A DNA stretch of 64,000 nucleotides from Sphagnum compactum (taxonomy: Eukaryota; Bryophyta; Sphagnopsida; Sphagnales). Of the stretch, positions 48,635-61,624 are shown piece after piece. The position numbers and the translations under genes are program-made. Location: positions 22,744,213 to 22,808,212 of the forward strand of contig OZ234493.1 of assembly GCA_965153455.1 (NCBI GenBank). Reading direction: 5' to 3'. Positions within the stretch are counted from its first letter, which is position 1. Every line of letters starts with the position of its first letter. Below the pieces are notes generated by a model. The model searched no databases, was not told where the DNA came from, and saw only the letters and a list, made by a program, of their open reading frames with translations.

Positions 48635-51600
48635 TTTAAACAAAAGTGGGTTAAGAAATGTTGAACTTTAACAACTATGGAACATATGGAAACAAAGGAG
48701 ATTCATAATTATATTATAGATCTAAACAAGTGATAAAATCAAAAACCAATACAATGAGTAAAATCTAGAATATAAACCTTAAGCCTTGATGTATATGATC
48801 TAAATTCTTAAACATTAAATCGTAAGACATAATCCTAAAAATCCAAATGATGTTTTCCATAAGCCTTATTACAACCCTAACTATAGAAACCTTAACAAAA
48901 AATAATCCTAGTGATATATGCCCTAAACCCAAAAACTATACAAACTATACAAATTATATAATGCAAAACAAAAAAATTTATAAAAACCATAGGAAAAAAT
49001 TTAGAAACCAAAATTTAAAGCTTTTGAACTACAAAGATTTATTCACCGAAAAAAACTTTAATCTTAAAAAAAAATTAAATAAATTTTGTAAAAAACCAAA
49101 AGAAAAGATATGACTCTTACCTTTGTGTGATCTTTCCAAACTAATTTTTTCCACTCTCTTTGAAAAATATATAAAATGAAATTTTACTACTTCATATATG
49201 TCTAAACCTTAAAATTTCCCCCCAAATTTAGCCTATTTTAGGTTAATTACTATAGATTTGTGAAAAATTTACTAACTAATTTATGTGTCCCAACCTTCAA
49301 CCTAAACCATAATCTAATAGTACATACTTATAATAATTACATGAAAAGATGTATTGTAATGTCCATTCTATAAATAAATTATGTAAACAAAATTTAGGAA
49401 AATATGCATTAACTAAACCAAAATGGCTGCAATTATGACATTGTTTCCACTATAAATTGTTTGTAATAATTATATATGGGGACCTATGTTCATCATCCAT
49501 GAATTAGGGCGAACTTTAATAAATTGATAGGTAAGATTGGGGGGCTAGGGGGTGGGAAAAATAAGTAGGTAATTAGTTAGGTATTTGGTTATAGATAGGT
49601 AAGAAGGTGGGTGCATAGGTAGGTAAATAGGTAGATAGGTACGTAGTTGGGTTAGTGGGCAAGTTAGTAAATAGAAAGGAAGTTCAAGGAGCAAGGTAGA
49701 TAGGCTACTAGAGTAAGTAGGCAAGTTAGTAGGTAGGAAACAAGTTACATTAGAAGGTAGCTAGGTAGATAGGCAAGTTAGTACGTAGAAAACAAGTTAC
49801 CTTATCAAGGTGACTAGGTTTGTAAAATACTTATGTCAATAGGGTGGTTGTGTATATAGGGTTGCTAAATAGTAATGTAACTAGGTCAGTAAAGTAAGTA
49901 GTTAGTACAATGGTTAAGTCAGTAGGAAAGTTAAATTAGTAGGGTATGTAGCTAACAAGGTAGTTAAGTTAGTAGGGTAGGTAGTTAGTATAATAGTTAG
50001 GCCAGTAGTATAACTAGTTATTAAAGTAATTATGTCAGTAGGGGATAATTAGTAAGGTACCAAGGTTGGTACAATATTTATGAAGGTAGGAAGGTGAGTA
50101 GGGTAGCTATGTGTGAGGTCAGATCCAGGGGAAAAAAAGCAAGAACAAACCAAAAAAAAAAAAACCAGTGGTTAGCAGCAAAAAGAAATGGACTGTGATG
50201 AATCCCATCTGACGTCAAATGAAAAACGTAGGCCATCCAATGGATAGAATGACCAACTGGTGCATTGATGGTTGTTGCTTCACTCTGGCCGGTGACCTAA
50301 GACCAAAATGAACCAACAGCCACCGGTGCATTAAATCTTCGTTCTGTTCATAGATGGGATATGATTCTTCATTTTGCACTAGATGGGGTTCATCACAATC
50401 CATCTTTTTTGGGTGCTGACCATTGTACTTAGTTTTTTTTTTTTTTTTTGTTCTTTGCTGTTTTTTCCTTGGACCTAACCTAGCACATAGCTACCTTACT
50501 CACCTTCCTACCCTCATACGTATTGCACAGACCTTGGTACCCTATTAATTGCCTCCATAATGACATATCTACCTTCCTAACCTAGCTACTATACTAATTA
50601 TTTGTTTTACTAACCTAACTACCCTTTTAACTACATACCCTATTGACTTCACTTCCCTACTGACCTAGTTACCTTACTAACTAGTAACCCTATACACACA
50701 ACCACCCTATTGACATAAGTACCTTACAAACCTAGCCACCTTGATAAGGTAGCTTCTTTCCTACATACTAACTTGCCTATCTACCTAACTACCTTGTTAA
50801 TGTTACTTCCTTCCTACTTACTAACTTACCTACCTACATGCCTACTTACCCTAATAACCTACCTACCTTGACCTTGAACTTCCTTTCTACTTACTAACCT
50901 ACCAACATATATACCTACTTACTTACCTACGTATGCATCCACCTTCCTACCTACCACTATGCTCACTTATCTACATTTTTTACATAGCCAAATACCTAAC
51001 CAATTATTTACTCACTTTTCCCACACCCCACCGCCCCCCCCCCCCAATCCTATCTATCAAAATATTAAAGTTCGCCTTAGTTCATGGATGATGAACATAG
51101 ATCCCCATATGTAGGTATTATAAACAATTTATAGTGGAAACAATATCATAATTGCAACCATGTTGGTTTAGTTAATTCATATTTTGTTAGGTTTTGTTCA
51201 CCTAATTTATTTAAGGAATGGACACTACAATACATCTTTTCATGTAATTTTTATATGTACTATTGGATTATGGTTTAGGTTTAGGGTTTACAACACATAA
51301 ATTAATTACCAAATTTTTCACAAATCTATAGTTATTACCCTAAACTAAGCTAAATTTAGGGGGAAAATTTTAGGGTTTAAACATATGTGAAGCAGAATAA
51401 TTTCATTCCATATCTTCTTCAAAGAAAGTGGGAAACATTAGTTGGGGAGATCACACAAGGGTAAGAGACATACCTTCTCTTTTGGTTTTTTTACAAAATT
51501 TATTTCATTTTTTTGAAAATTATGGTTAATTCTTCTAGTCAGGAAATATTTGTAATTTAAAAGTTTTAAAATTTGGTTTCTGAAATTTTTTATATATTCT

Positions 51601-51940
51601 TTTTTTTAATTACATTATATAATTTGTATAATTTGTGTAGTTTTTTAGGTTTAGGGCATATATCATTAGGATAGTTTTTTTATAGGGTTTGTATAGTTAA
51701 AGTTTTAATAGAGCTCATGGCAAAATATCATTTGGATTTTTAAGGTTAAGCCTTATGATTTATGGTTTAGGAATTTGGTCCATATATTTTACGGCTTAAG
51801 GTTTATACTCTAGACATTATTCATTGTATTGGTTTTTGATCTTAATTGTTTATATCTATAACATAATTGATTCTCCTTTGTTCCATATGTTCCATAGTTA
51901 TTAGAGTTTAATATTTTTTAACCCACTTTTGTATGAGTTA
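48635..51940. repeat. Large inverted repeat, arms about 1.65 kb
   Basis: The left arm (about 48635-50290) and right arm (about 50295-51940) are reverse complements with scattered differences. Matching landmarks: AAAGTGGGTTAA at about 48644 with TTAACCCACTTTT at about 51918; ACTATGGAACATATGG with CCATATGTTCCATAGTTAT; CCTTTGTGTGATC near 49120 with GATCACACAAGGG near 51449; GATGAACATAGATCCCC near 51090 with GGGGACCTATGTTCATC near 49490. The arms contain degenerate TAGG (49545-50060) and CCTA (50490-50960) tracts. No gene is encoded. The folded transcript of this region would be a long imperfect hairpin. Confidence 0.85.
50190..50402. repeat. Centre of the inverted repeat: two terminal motifs back to back
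   Basis: Around 50250-50290 the plus strand reads CTGGTGCATTGATGGTTG then TTCACTCTGGCC, the orientation of the right outer end. Around 50300-50330 it reads AATGAACCAACAGCCACC then GGTGCATT, the orientation of the left outer end. Pairing continues outward: GACTGTGATGAATCCCATCT against AGATGGGGTTCATCACAATC. It looks like the junction of two elements abutting end to end. A 62-codon minus frame crosses the junction; its C-terminal half reads ARVKQQPSMHQ. Confidence 0.75.
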
Positions 51941-52254
51941 TGAACTTTTAATGTTATATTTTCAATTAGGACTATAAACTTTGGTGGAGTGTTGTCATCT
52001 TTTATCCCTAAAGGTATGCATTTGTCTCTTGCAACTTCTTTTTTTTGTGTTTATATTTTCACAATTCAACCTCTTTTCATTTCTTAACTATTGGATATAG
52101 AATGGGAGTCAAGTTTCATTAAATATACAACCATAAATAAAAGTGTTATACCTTTAGTTGGGTATTTCATATTCAATATCTTTTTACAGTTTGATTTTTT
52201 AGTACCCAAATGCAAATAATGCATTTATTCCCCATAACCAACATGGTTTATGGC

Positions 52255-52575
52255 CTAAGGCAGGTATTGCATTTTGCACTCGTCAAACAATGTGCATTAA
52301 TGATCATTATGTGGGTATTGCTTCATGGGGCTTTAGACATTATGGGTTTAAAGTATAATGTGGGTATTGCATATGTGAACATCTTCAATGATGGAGGGTT
52401 TAATAGCTTAATGCGGGTATTGTCAAAGTTTGTTTTGGTGTATGAGTTCATAATGCAAGTATTGTATGTGATGTACATTGGAACAATAGGTATTTTATAT
52501 CATGATATGGGTATTGCAATGGGAATTCCAAGTCATAGTGTTGATTTTAAAAGACCCGTGTAGGTATTGCATTTT
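52255..52575 (+). repeat. Cluster of seven GGTATTGCA motifs
   Basis: Motif copies (RNGGGTATTGCAT and close variants) lie at about 52262, 52313, 52362, 52418, 52458, 52507 and 52563, spaced 40-56 bases apart, with little conservation between them. A 117-codon frame (52210-52563) spans the cluster, but its content (repeated VGIA/VLS near each motif) follows the repeats and it is not called a gene. Confidence 0.7.
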
Positions 52576-52631
52576 GGGATTTTGTTCAATGACGAATTTT
52601 TTAAAATTATGAATTCTCTTGATGTAAGAAT

Positions 52632-55345
52632 TTGTCCTACTTCCATTCAATCATGGGAAGGGTTCCAAAATCCCATTCCAATCATGTCCAAAACCCCACC
52701 AAGTCCCCTTTCTCAAACAAGGACTTAGTGTGGACATCTGGGATACACCATGGAGGGCAAAATAAAGTGAACATTCAATTTGTTGATGTTCCATACGCTC
52801 GCAGCTTAGAATTCTTGGAAGGTGAACGAGGGGATATGGGCACCTTCGTGGAATGGAATGTTTACAAAAACTTTTCAAGCCAAATGGATGTTAAACAACT
52901 AATTATCAAAAATCGCCTCGAGCATACATGGTAAACATTTACGGCATTAACATTTTGAATTTCTTTAACTCATATAACAAAGATGTAATCATTTACGTCT
53001 CGAATGTTTTTTGGTCTAAATATTAGTGCGGGTATGGACCAAAGGACTATTGGGAAGACTCAACCCATACTCGATCTATTAAATGAGGATGTTTAGCATC
53101 ATTCTCAATCAAACATTTATACACACAATTTGATGTGGCCGAGATCACGATCTATCATAAGGCCCATACACGACCTAATGGGTCATTTGCACATGGTGAA
53201 CATGACACCAAATCATTTTTTATATGTTTTGTTATACTCCACGCATGTCACAAGCATTGAAGGACCACATATGTGCCCAATTAAGTTTAGGTTACACAGC
53301 TAAACAAACATAACACAATTTGGTGGGAATGTGTGAATTCAAACAAAAACATGACACAAAATGATTTCATTCAGCTTCAAGACATTGCATACTTGGATGG
53401 GAAACATAAGGGAAGTTGGCATTTACACACTAACCCTCCACTTTTAATTCAATCTTGGGTTCTCCAACATTTAGAAGATGTGTTTTTTTTGCAAGATGTT
53501 GGTGAAATCAACAAGACTCAAGTCCCATTCACCATAGGTATTCAAACACCAATTCAATGTGAATCCATGCTATCATATGGCCACAATGGTGCCATTTCTA
53601 TGAATGCCACATTTGGCACAAATGACATGAAACTCCATTAATTCACCTTGATGGGGTCTGATGATCATTGCACGAGTGTCCTTTTAGTGTGGATTGTTAC
53701 AAATAGGTAAACAATTGAGGATTTGATCAAATGGTTGAAACTGTTAAAAAAAAAGATGTTATCACACATGCCACATTGGAAACCATCATGTTTTCTCATT
53801 GACAATGCATCGCAAGAATTGAAGGCATTATGGTTAGTTCTATAACTGGTACCTATTTTATATTTATTTCCTTGGATTTTTTTAGTATCTTTCAGAAAAT
53901 TTTTGATTACTTTTTAAAGAATATTAACTATTTTAAATGCATTTATGTTGTATTGACCCCATCCATTCATGGTGATTTTATTGCATATGTATCCCTATTA
54001 GGGTCATATGGGGTATGGACAAGGTTCCCATCTTCCTTTGTCATGGCATGTTCTCAAAGCATGGCATTTACATGGTACCAAAAAAATAAAAAATGTGGAA
54101 ATGTGGGGTGCAATCCTCCAAGATCTTCATGATGTGATGTACATGTCCATCAATCATGGGGAAACAATTGATGACTTCAAAGAGCATGGGAGGGGGAGGG
54201 TTGCGATGAGAAAAAGCCTTCACAAACATAGGATTGGTGATGCATGGACAAATTAGTTCTAGACTTAACACCATCAATTTGGTAAGTGATAATGTTTGTC
54301 ATGCTTTAGTATTCAACACTCTTTTGTAATCATGTGCATTGTGTTTATGTTTGCAAAATTATGGATGGTGGGTGTTCAACAAGTGTCCCATTCCAACCAA
54401 AACACCTAGGCGACCATTGAATCATATCATGGTCCATTGAAATAATGGTTTATATTTTACACAAAAAGTTTTAGAAGGCGTAGGATTGATTGGTTGGTGT
54501 GGCGATTAACAACAACCATTGCACTTCACTACATGCACACATTGGAAATGAAGAAAAGAGGTTTCATAAAAAACAAGGTTGTGGAGGCCATTGTTACATG
54601 AACTATGGAAAAGGCAACCCTTCTTCCACTCACCCATGTGTACCAACCAACCTTTGAAAGTGATGGAGCTTGGGGTGTACGAAGCCAAAGCCTTCCCAAC
54701 ATCACTTATGTGATGAAATTCCCATTCACCGAAATATTTTGTTGCACATACATGTGAAAGGGCATTACCAAGGAACATGTGTAAACACCAAATTGTGGTG
54801 ATTTTCGCATGCACAAACATTACTTAGGAGGATATAATTCACTACTATGGAACATGGTATGGATCACATCGTGAAGGGTTGGGTCACACGATTGTGGACC
54901 CACGACATATTCCAAATGATATGGAGTCCAACGATGATGGCGAAGATGAACATCTCAAAGGTGATGATGGGATCATGGAGTTCGATGAGCTCACAACCAT
55001 GGAGTAGAGTGATCTCCCTATGGGTGGCATTGTAGGGTTTAATGAGACAATAAATTCATCAACCCCAATGGAAAAGGTTATTGCACAATTGGTCATTATA
55101 ATGCAAGAGATCACAAATGTAAAGAAGGCAATGTGACACTTTGTGAACATGTCACCTCACACATGAGAGTATTAGCATGCAATATTTGTAACATATGCCT
55201 CATAAAGGTGAATGCATTTTTACACCTAGGATTAGTGATACACGATGTAGAAGATGGATTGAGAAATAGTGTCAAATGGTTCAAAGATTGGCATGAAACA
55301 ATGTTCAATCACACAAATGTACATACTAAACAATGTCATGAATAG
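52632..55345 (+). pseudogene. MULE-like transposase, decayed
   Basis: Remnant of a Mutator-like transposase. In order: SGIHHGGQNKVNIQFVDVPY, a donor CATG|GTAAAC near 52930, an acceptor TATTAG near 53025, then CGYGPKDYWEDSTH, QNDFIQLQDIAYLDGK, PFTIGIQTPIQCESML, the catalytic-core phrase ISMNATFGTND (family: DATFGTND, so the first Asp is changed to Asn), MPHWKPSCFLIDNASQELKAL (second acidic region), a likely intron 53833-54005, and LPLSWHVLKAWHLH (family 'C.WHV', Cys replaced by Ser). ILQDLHDVMYMSINHGETIDDF follows, then weaker C-terminal pieces to about 55345. Several stops and frame changes. Family assignment is from motif order and memory. The N-terminal and SWIM-type parts are poorly preserved. 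Confidence 0.65.
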
Positions 55346-55559
55346 ATGTCTCAATTATTAATAATGATTATTGCCATTGATACTAAGAAATTTGTTTTAG
55401 TATCAATTTTGTATGGAGGAAACCATAGCCCAAATTCATTGAACATCATGCATTCAATACACACATTAAGTCTAATATGCCACAAAAGTTAAAACTGTTT
55501 CAAGTAATAAACAAAAAAAATTGAAATGCAAAAACACAAGGATAGTGATAATGTTAGTG

Positions 55560-55795
55560 CTAAATGTAGGTATTGCAACTTAGCCCGAAAATTCCAATTG
55601 GTAAAGGTAAATACAAGTGCAGGTATTGTAATTAGGCCCCAAAATTCTAGTTGGTAGAAATAAATATGAGTGTAGGTATGGCAATTAGACCCCAAAATTC
55701 CAATTGGTAAAGGTAAGTACAAGTGCGAGTATTACAATTAAGCCCAAAATTCTAATTGGTAGAAGTAAGTATGAGTGCAAGTATTGCAAATTTAA
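55560..55795 (+). repeat. Tandem repeat, 56-60 bp units, four copies
   Basis: Each unit runs GTGCAGGTATTGCAATTAGG, then CCCCAAAATTCCAATTGG, then TAAAGGTAAATACAA. Copies alternate between GGTAAAGGTAAGTACAAGTG and GGTAGAAATAAATATGAGTG endings, suggesting a two-unit higher-order repeat. The GGTATTGCA motif links the array to those at 47.3 and 52.3 kb. Confidence 0.8.
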
Positions 55796-56127
55796 ATGAA
55801 AAATCAACTTTAAATGAAATACCCACATGCAAGATCGCTTCAAAATAAACCATCTAAATGGTTTGGATACCCTTACATCATAGTTGTTCCAATGCTCCAA
55901 AGCTCCAATGCTCTCCACAACTCTTACAAAGTTGCAAAGGTCTCATGAGTTGCAAAGTTCCATACTTGTAGTGGATTTAGAAAATGAAGTTAGGGTTTAT
56001 GGTGGCTGATAGGGTTTAGGTATAGAGAATAGGTAAGTAGGAGGGATTGGTATGTATGAAAAAATTTGCTGGAGTGAAGGAGGCTCACAAAATGTTGGGC
56101 AGGGAGGTGGAAAATAAAAATTACCTA

Positions 56128-56219
56128 TTTGGATGGGTTTGGGTTCATCTTGAAACGGCTTAAACATCCTCATTTCGAATTGGTGCACTGAAGGTTGCTG
56201 ATTCACTCTGGCCCATTCC
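56128..56219 (-). repeat. Right outer terminal repeat of the compound element
   Basis: Inverted partner of 43541-43635. Read on the minus strand it translates in one frame as ARVNQQPSVHQFEMRMFKPF, continuing into a 69-codon open frame (56206-55997) rich in Pro, Phe and Ile. The plus-strand core is CGGCTTAAACATCCTCATTT, AATTGGTGCACTGAAGG, then GATTCACTCTGGCC. Confidence 0.75.
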
Positions 56220-59200
56220 TTGGGCTTCCCATTGTGCCTTTTACACTTTTACGTTTGGTCTTTTGTTTGGACTTCGGTCCTTTCTATTTTATTTTTTTGT
56301 TCCCTTGTCCGGTGTTTTTCCTTTTATTTATTTACTTATTCCTTAATTGATTTCCTCCGAGTATCTATGCCAATCCGTACAAACTATATGTCCAAGTTGT
56401 CAACTTGCCACAAAAGTCCTTCCATCTTTTGAACTATGTAGTTGCAAGGGGGCTTTCTGGTGCTGGTCCAATTTTAATCAAGGCGCATAGATTTCACAAA
56501 GAATTTACACAAATGGGACATGTGCTTAGATGTGCATGCCATTTGCTCCTATTTTGTATAAAATTTCATCCAGATGTTAGATTTAGCTCTATGTTGTTGA
56601 ATTGTTGGCCAACAATGGAGTTGTCTTTTATGCTGGTATTTATTTGGTTTTGACTTATAGAAACATTGGGGGAACTTCTTGCAAGGCGGTAAAGGGGAAA
56701 ATAATAAAAAAAGTAGCCTTAATAGACTCATATAGTTATAGGTTTAACTGTAACTTTTTAAAAAAAAAAGTTGGGTGGGGTCAGGTAGAATGAAGTGGGG
56801 GTGGGGTAAGGTTATTAAGTGGAAATTTACGAAAAGAAAAAAAGAAGGGCAAGATTTTTTTTTCCCCTTTCCAAAGGAATTTTTAGATAAAGGGTTGAAT
56901 TTTATTTTCTTTTTTTTCTTTCCAATGAATTGTTTCTTGGGTGGGGGTGGAGGGGGTTCTTTCAAAATTGGGTTAAGGTAAGATGAGGTGACGTGGAACA
57001 TGGGGATTTTGCATTTCCAAAGGGGTTTTTTTTGGGTGGGGAGGGGAGGGTTTGAGTATTTCTAGGGGGTGGGGGCTGAACTTGATATTTTTATATAACA
57101 TCAACATATATAATAGTAACTCAAAGATTTATTTTCATTTCTGATTATTTAAGTGGATATAACCTTAAGTTTTGTTCAAAATATATATATACAGTGAATA
57201 TTCAATAAATTTTCAGCCCCTTTTTTGGGTTTTAAAATTTTTTTCCAAATCAATATTGGGCAACACCCCCACTTTTTCTTTTCCTTTTTTGAAGTTGGGC
57301 AAAAAGAATTGGGGGCCCACTAGAAAAACATTGATCATTACTTCTTTTCTCTCATATATATGAATTCATAAGAAATTGTATATAATGCAATAAAATATAC
57401 TTAATTTATGATAAAAATAGTCACAATAATGTTTAACATACATCTTTAAAAACATTTGATACACAACATGCAAAACCTTCCCCATATCAAGTATCAAATA
57501 AAAATTACAGGAACACAATCATTTCATTAACATAATGAAAAAAACATCTTATTTTGTAATATCTTGTTTTTGCTCTATCTTGTTTTTGCTCAAAATTATA
57601 AACTTTATGGTTATGGGAACTATAGTATGCATGGTAACGATGTACTTGCAAATGTAGATCAAACTCAATCAATACTACCATGTATACCATATGATGATGC
57701 AATAATCTAAGGTGTGTTCCTTAAGTGATGTTTTGAATACAAAGTGCCATATATATTAAGAAATGTTTTTTCAAATATGATGAATTTTTTTAATGTGGGA
57801 TTTGATCAAAACATTATTCTACAAAGATTTGAATGTTACCATTCACCATCAATGGACAAGTTTGTTTATTTTGCATTTGAATTCAAAATTTCAAACTCAT
57901 AGTTATGATATGTCATCATCTGATAACTTTGATTTTGATGGTGAAAAAACATAAGCCTTAAAGCCTAAGCTACAAAAAAAATAATTGTGAAGTTGAATGC
58001 TCTTCGGAGCAAGACAAATTAGAGGAAACCACACCTAGTGGTAGAGAGTGCAAGAAACAAAATGAGAGACATTAATGAAGAACAACTAACCACACCACAA
58101 GCCACACAAAGTTCAAAAGTAGGTCCAATGACATGAACACGACACCTCCAGAAATTAGTTCTATGTAGTACATCCACAGCAGACCAGAGTCTGATGACAC
58201 CTTTAAAGTTTGTAAAATGTGAAACCAAAAAACCAAGTAGACAATAGAGTCAATGAAAGAATCAGTGAACAATTTTGACTTACCTAAACTTGGAAGATCA
58301 AAATCGAGGTTTTCTTATAAGAGGGTAGTAGATCAATTATTATGCACCTTAAATATCAAATACAATATATCATGAACATTACACTCACAACGTCATACAA
58401 AATTTTCAATCCTACAAGCAGAACAACACTTATCACCATAAAGTCTCATTACATAGACTTTGTTTAATAGCTAGAGATCATTGATCTTTTTAATGGATGG
58501 ATCTTATGTGGATCAAGTCCCTTCAAATCCTCTCATGAGCTATCATGGTGTGTAGTGGGCATCATCAACACATACATTCATTCTCAAACCCAATAATATC
58601 CCCATTTGGTCTAATCATTGATTTTTTCAACATAATGACCCAACACAAAACCCTAGAAATTGAGGTTTTAAAACTACAACATATAGCCCAAATAGTCCAC
58701 GAGGCAATTTTCATTTGAAGCTATCGTGTACATAGGTACTCACTTCAATTCCTAATCAAATGCCCACCAACATACACATCCTCACAAAATAAACTTTCCC
58801 CCATGCATAGTTGCTTTCAGAATCCTGTTCCATCCATCAACCAACTTTGTAATCCCCTTTAATTTTCATCATTTCCAAAACATAATCCCTATTGTCTCCA
58901 ACTATATTGCCATGATCCCCTATCATTATACTTGGGATAATGGAAAACAAGAAAAACTAGCAAACCTTTAAAAAACACATTAGAATTGTGAACATTCTTC
59001 TCCAACCATTTATTCACACACATCTACCACTCTAAGTCTTCCAATGTCCTTCCCAAAACAAAAAAACCTCCTTTCACACAAAAAAATAAATCAATACTTA
59101 TATTCTGGTAGCAAACGTGCCTTCCTCCTTGGCCCCAACATTCTTGACCTTTTAGTCACTTCACCAACCAACCTTCTTGATTTACTTCCAACAAACTTAA

Positions 59201-61600
59201 GCCACCCACACTATCCATCATTGATTAAGGAATCTCCACTTAATTCACAACCATCCAAAAGCCTTTGTAATCTTGCAAGTATTCAACCACCAAAATTCAC
59301 ATGAAAAGAAAGAAAAAAAAAAACACATAGAAACTCAAAAGATGTTTATCCCTATTCCTTTTCAAAGTGCTCCATCAACTGCCACCTATTTTGGCACTTT
59401 CCGTGTTTTTCATTAGTTTAAAAAAATCATCCATGTTAGGTTTTCATCCATGATATATGCCACATTCACACAACACATGTTTTCATGTTACATTTCGATT
59501 TCTCCATTTCCACAAGAATGCCATGGAAGAAAAATGCCAAGAAAGTTTGTGGGTTTTTTAAAAACCCACCAAAAATAGGAGGTTACCCTATGAACTAAGA
59601 CGAGGTGAACTAAATTTATTTCTACAAAATTGGAGTTGCTGGCAGAGGAGATTGGAGCAACATTGGTGGAGTTTTTGAAAAAGGATGATGCAATGGAGAA
59701 TATAAAATGGATATAAGATGTGGTTTGTAGGAAGTTAAATACATTTGCCAAAATTATCTTAATAACATGTAGAGAGCTTGCCATTGTGTTTAATAGTTGC
59801 TAAATCTTTTCAATTGCACTACTTAGTGACAAATGGTGTATGTAATTGTGGTTTTGTATGAGGGGTTGGTGCCAAGACATGATGATGGAACAAGGTGGTT
59901 TGAGCTGTAGAAGATTGTGCATGTTGGAAATCCTAAAACTTTGCATTTGTTTGGGTAGCATTGAAGGGATGTAGTCAGTTTGAATTGGCAGATTGAGTGG
60001 GGTGTTGAACATGAGAAACCCATCAAAGGTATCCTTGAAATGAAGTAGAATGTGAGTCGAAGTTGGGCCTTTATTATCTTGAAAATCACATCCATATGCC
60101 CATAGTTTCTATCACATTCTGCCCATTCTTATAGTGGTTTTCGCATGGACCTAATGTTTGACACTTGCATAGAAATTGTGCACCACATAATGACAACATA
60201 GATGGAAGGAGATTGATGTAGGGGTACCTAAAGTGAGTCAAGCATAGTAAGGCATTGCATACCAATGGGTGGGATGTTAGTAGCTCAAAGTGGACTCAGT
60301 GGACATTGAGGGATCTAATCTTTGGCTAGACCTGCAACAAACATAAAGTGATGTGCAAATTAGTAACATGAAATGCACAACAATGTTAGGATGTGTGTCA
60401 GAAAATCTTGCTAAATTCAATTGTATGGTAAAAGTTGCTGTAGCTACTTTAGGATTCAGTTCTTTTGAGATTAGGTCTAAGTAAGAGACCTAGGTCTCTC
60501 TTCTAAGTTTTTGAGTCTTGTTGACTATAGTAATGTATGAACACAACCTTAGGTCTTGTTCTTCTGTTTCTGTTTAGTGGGCTGCTTTCTTTTGGGTTAC
60601 GACCTGACTTCTCCATTTTGAAAAAAACTGCCCTGAGAAAATGCTTGCCCACCATTTTTATCTTTTGGAAAGACCCCTTTGATGAGCATTTCATTTTCAA
60701 AACATCCTGCAAAGCAAAAATCAAGGTGTTGAACATGGCATGCGCATACACTAAAAGAATATAAGGATGTACAACAAAGCACTTAGATGTTCAATAGCTA
60801 AGGGAGATTAAGAACATAAAAAATTCAACTACTGACAATAAGAAACAAATTAAAAGTTGGAATTGTAGGTGGGTGCATCCAAAATCAAAGGCCAGTAAAA
60901 GAATTTAAATCAAAATTTGAACTACCAACTCTGACACATGAAGAAAAATGGGTAGATGACCTCCTCTGTCAGGAGGGAATCTTACAAATGTAATGCATCC
61001 TCCTAATATACTGTGAAAAATTTGACAGGTCATTATGTTAAGATGGAAGGTGGTTGCACCTTTTGAAGCATGATTCAGATTTGTTTGTGTAAGAAGGTGA
61101 TTATTGAAATGGGCACCTTTGGACCTTTCATAGCCCAAGTTTTGTTGGCACAATCATGTAATAAAATAATTTCTTTTTGTGTGCAAAAACATATAAAGGT
61201 TTTTTAATCTCAATAGAAAGAAAGAATGAATTTACTGGATGTTGATTGTAGTAACTCCTTTTCTTTGTTTGTATTGTCTTAGAAGCTTAGATATTGAAAC
61301 GACCATAGGAACAAAGCAATTAGCGGATTGTGGATCCATTTGTCACATGTATTTGTCAATTTGTCAATGACACAATTTGCATGAAGTTGCAACCTATTTT
61401 CCTTGAATCTGTACATAGCAAAGACATGATTCAGTGATACTCTTCCAGTGAACAAAGCTCTTCACCCAACAGCTAGATGTGTTTGACGATTTGCAAGTAG
61501 GGTCTTTACTTGACAGCTTCAAAGTTTGGTGCAACTCCAGATCCAAGATCCATCCACCCCAAGAAGGAAAGATTGTACAGTTTAAAACTTGAAAGCAGCT
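56220..61600. other. Intergenic, no gene supported
   Basis: A mixture of G/T-rich tracts (56750-57080, with runs such as GGGTGGGGGTGGAGGGGG) and AT-rich sequence. Open frames (56220-56653 plus, 59044-59304 plus, 59784-59488 minus, 60095-59800 minus, 60503-60782 both strands, 61654-61394 minus) have no recognised domains. The block near 59550-60360 has moderately coding-like composition but stops in every frame, consistent with an old transposon relic I cannot name. Confidence 0.45.
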
Positions 61601-61624
61601 GCACATGCAAACTTTCATGAATAA

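Noticed and set aside
43502-56226. CTTGGGCT at 43502-43509 and again at 56219-56226 as a possible 8-bp target duplication
   Set aside because: The same TTGGG string also lies close to the terminal motif in the left copy (43545-43552), so it may be part of the motif, and the spacing from motif to candidate differs greatly between ends.
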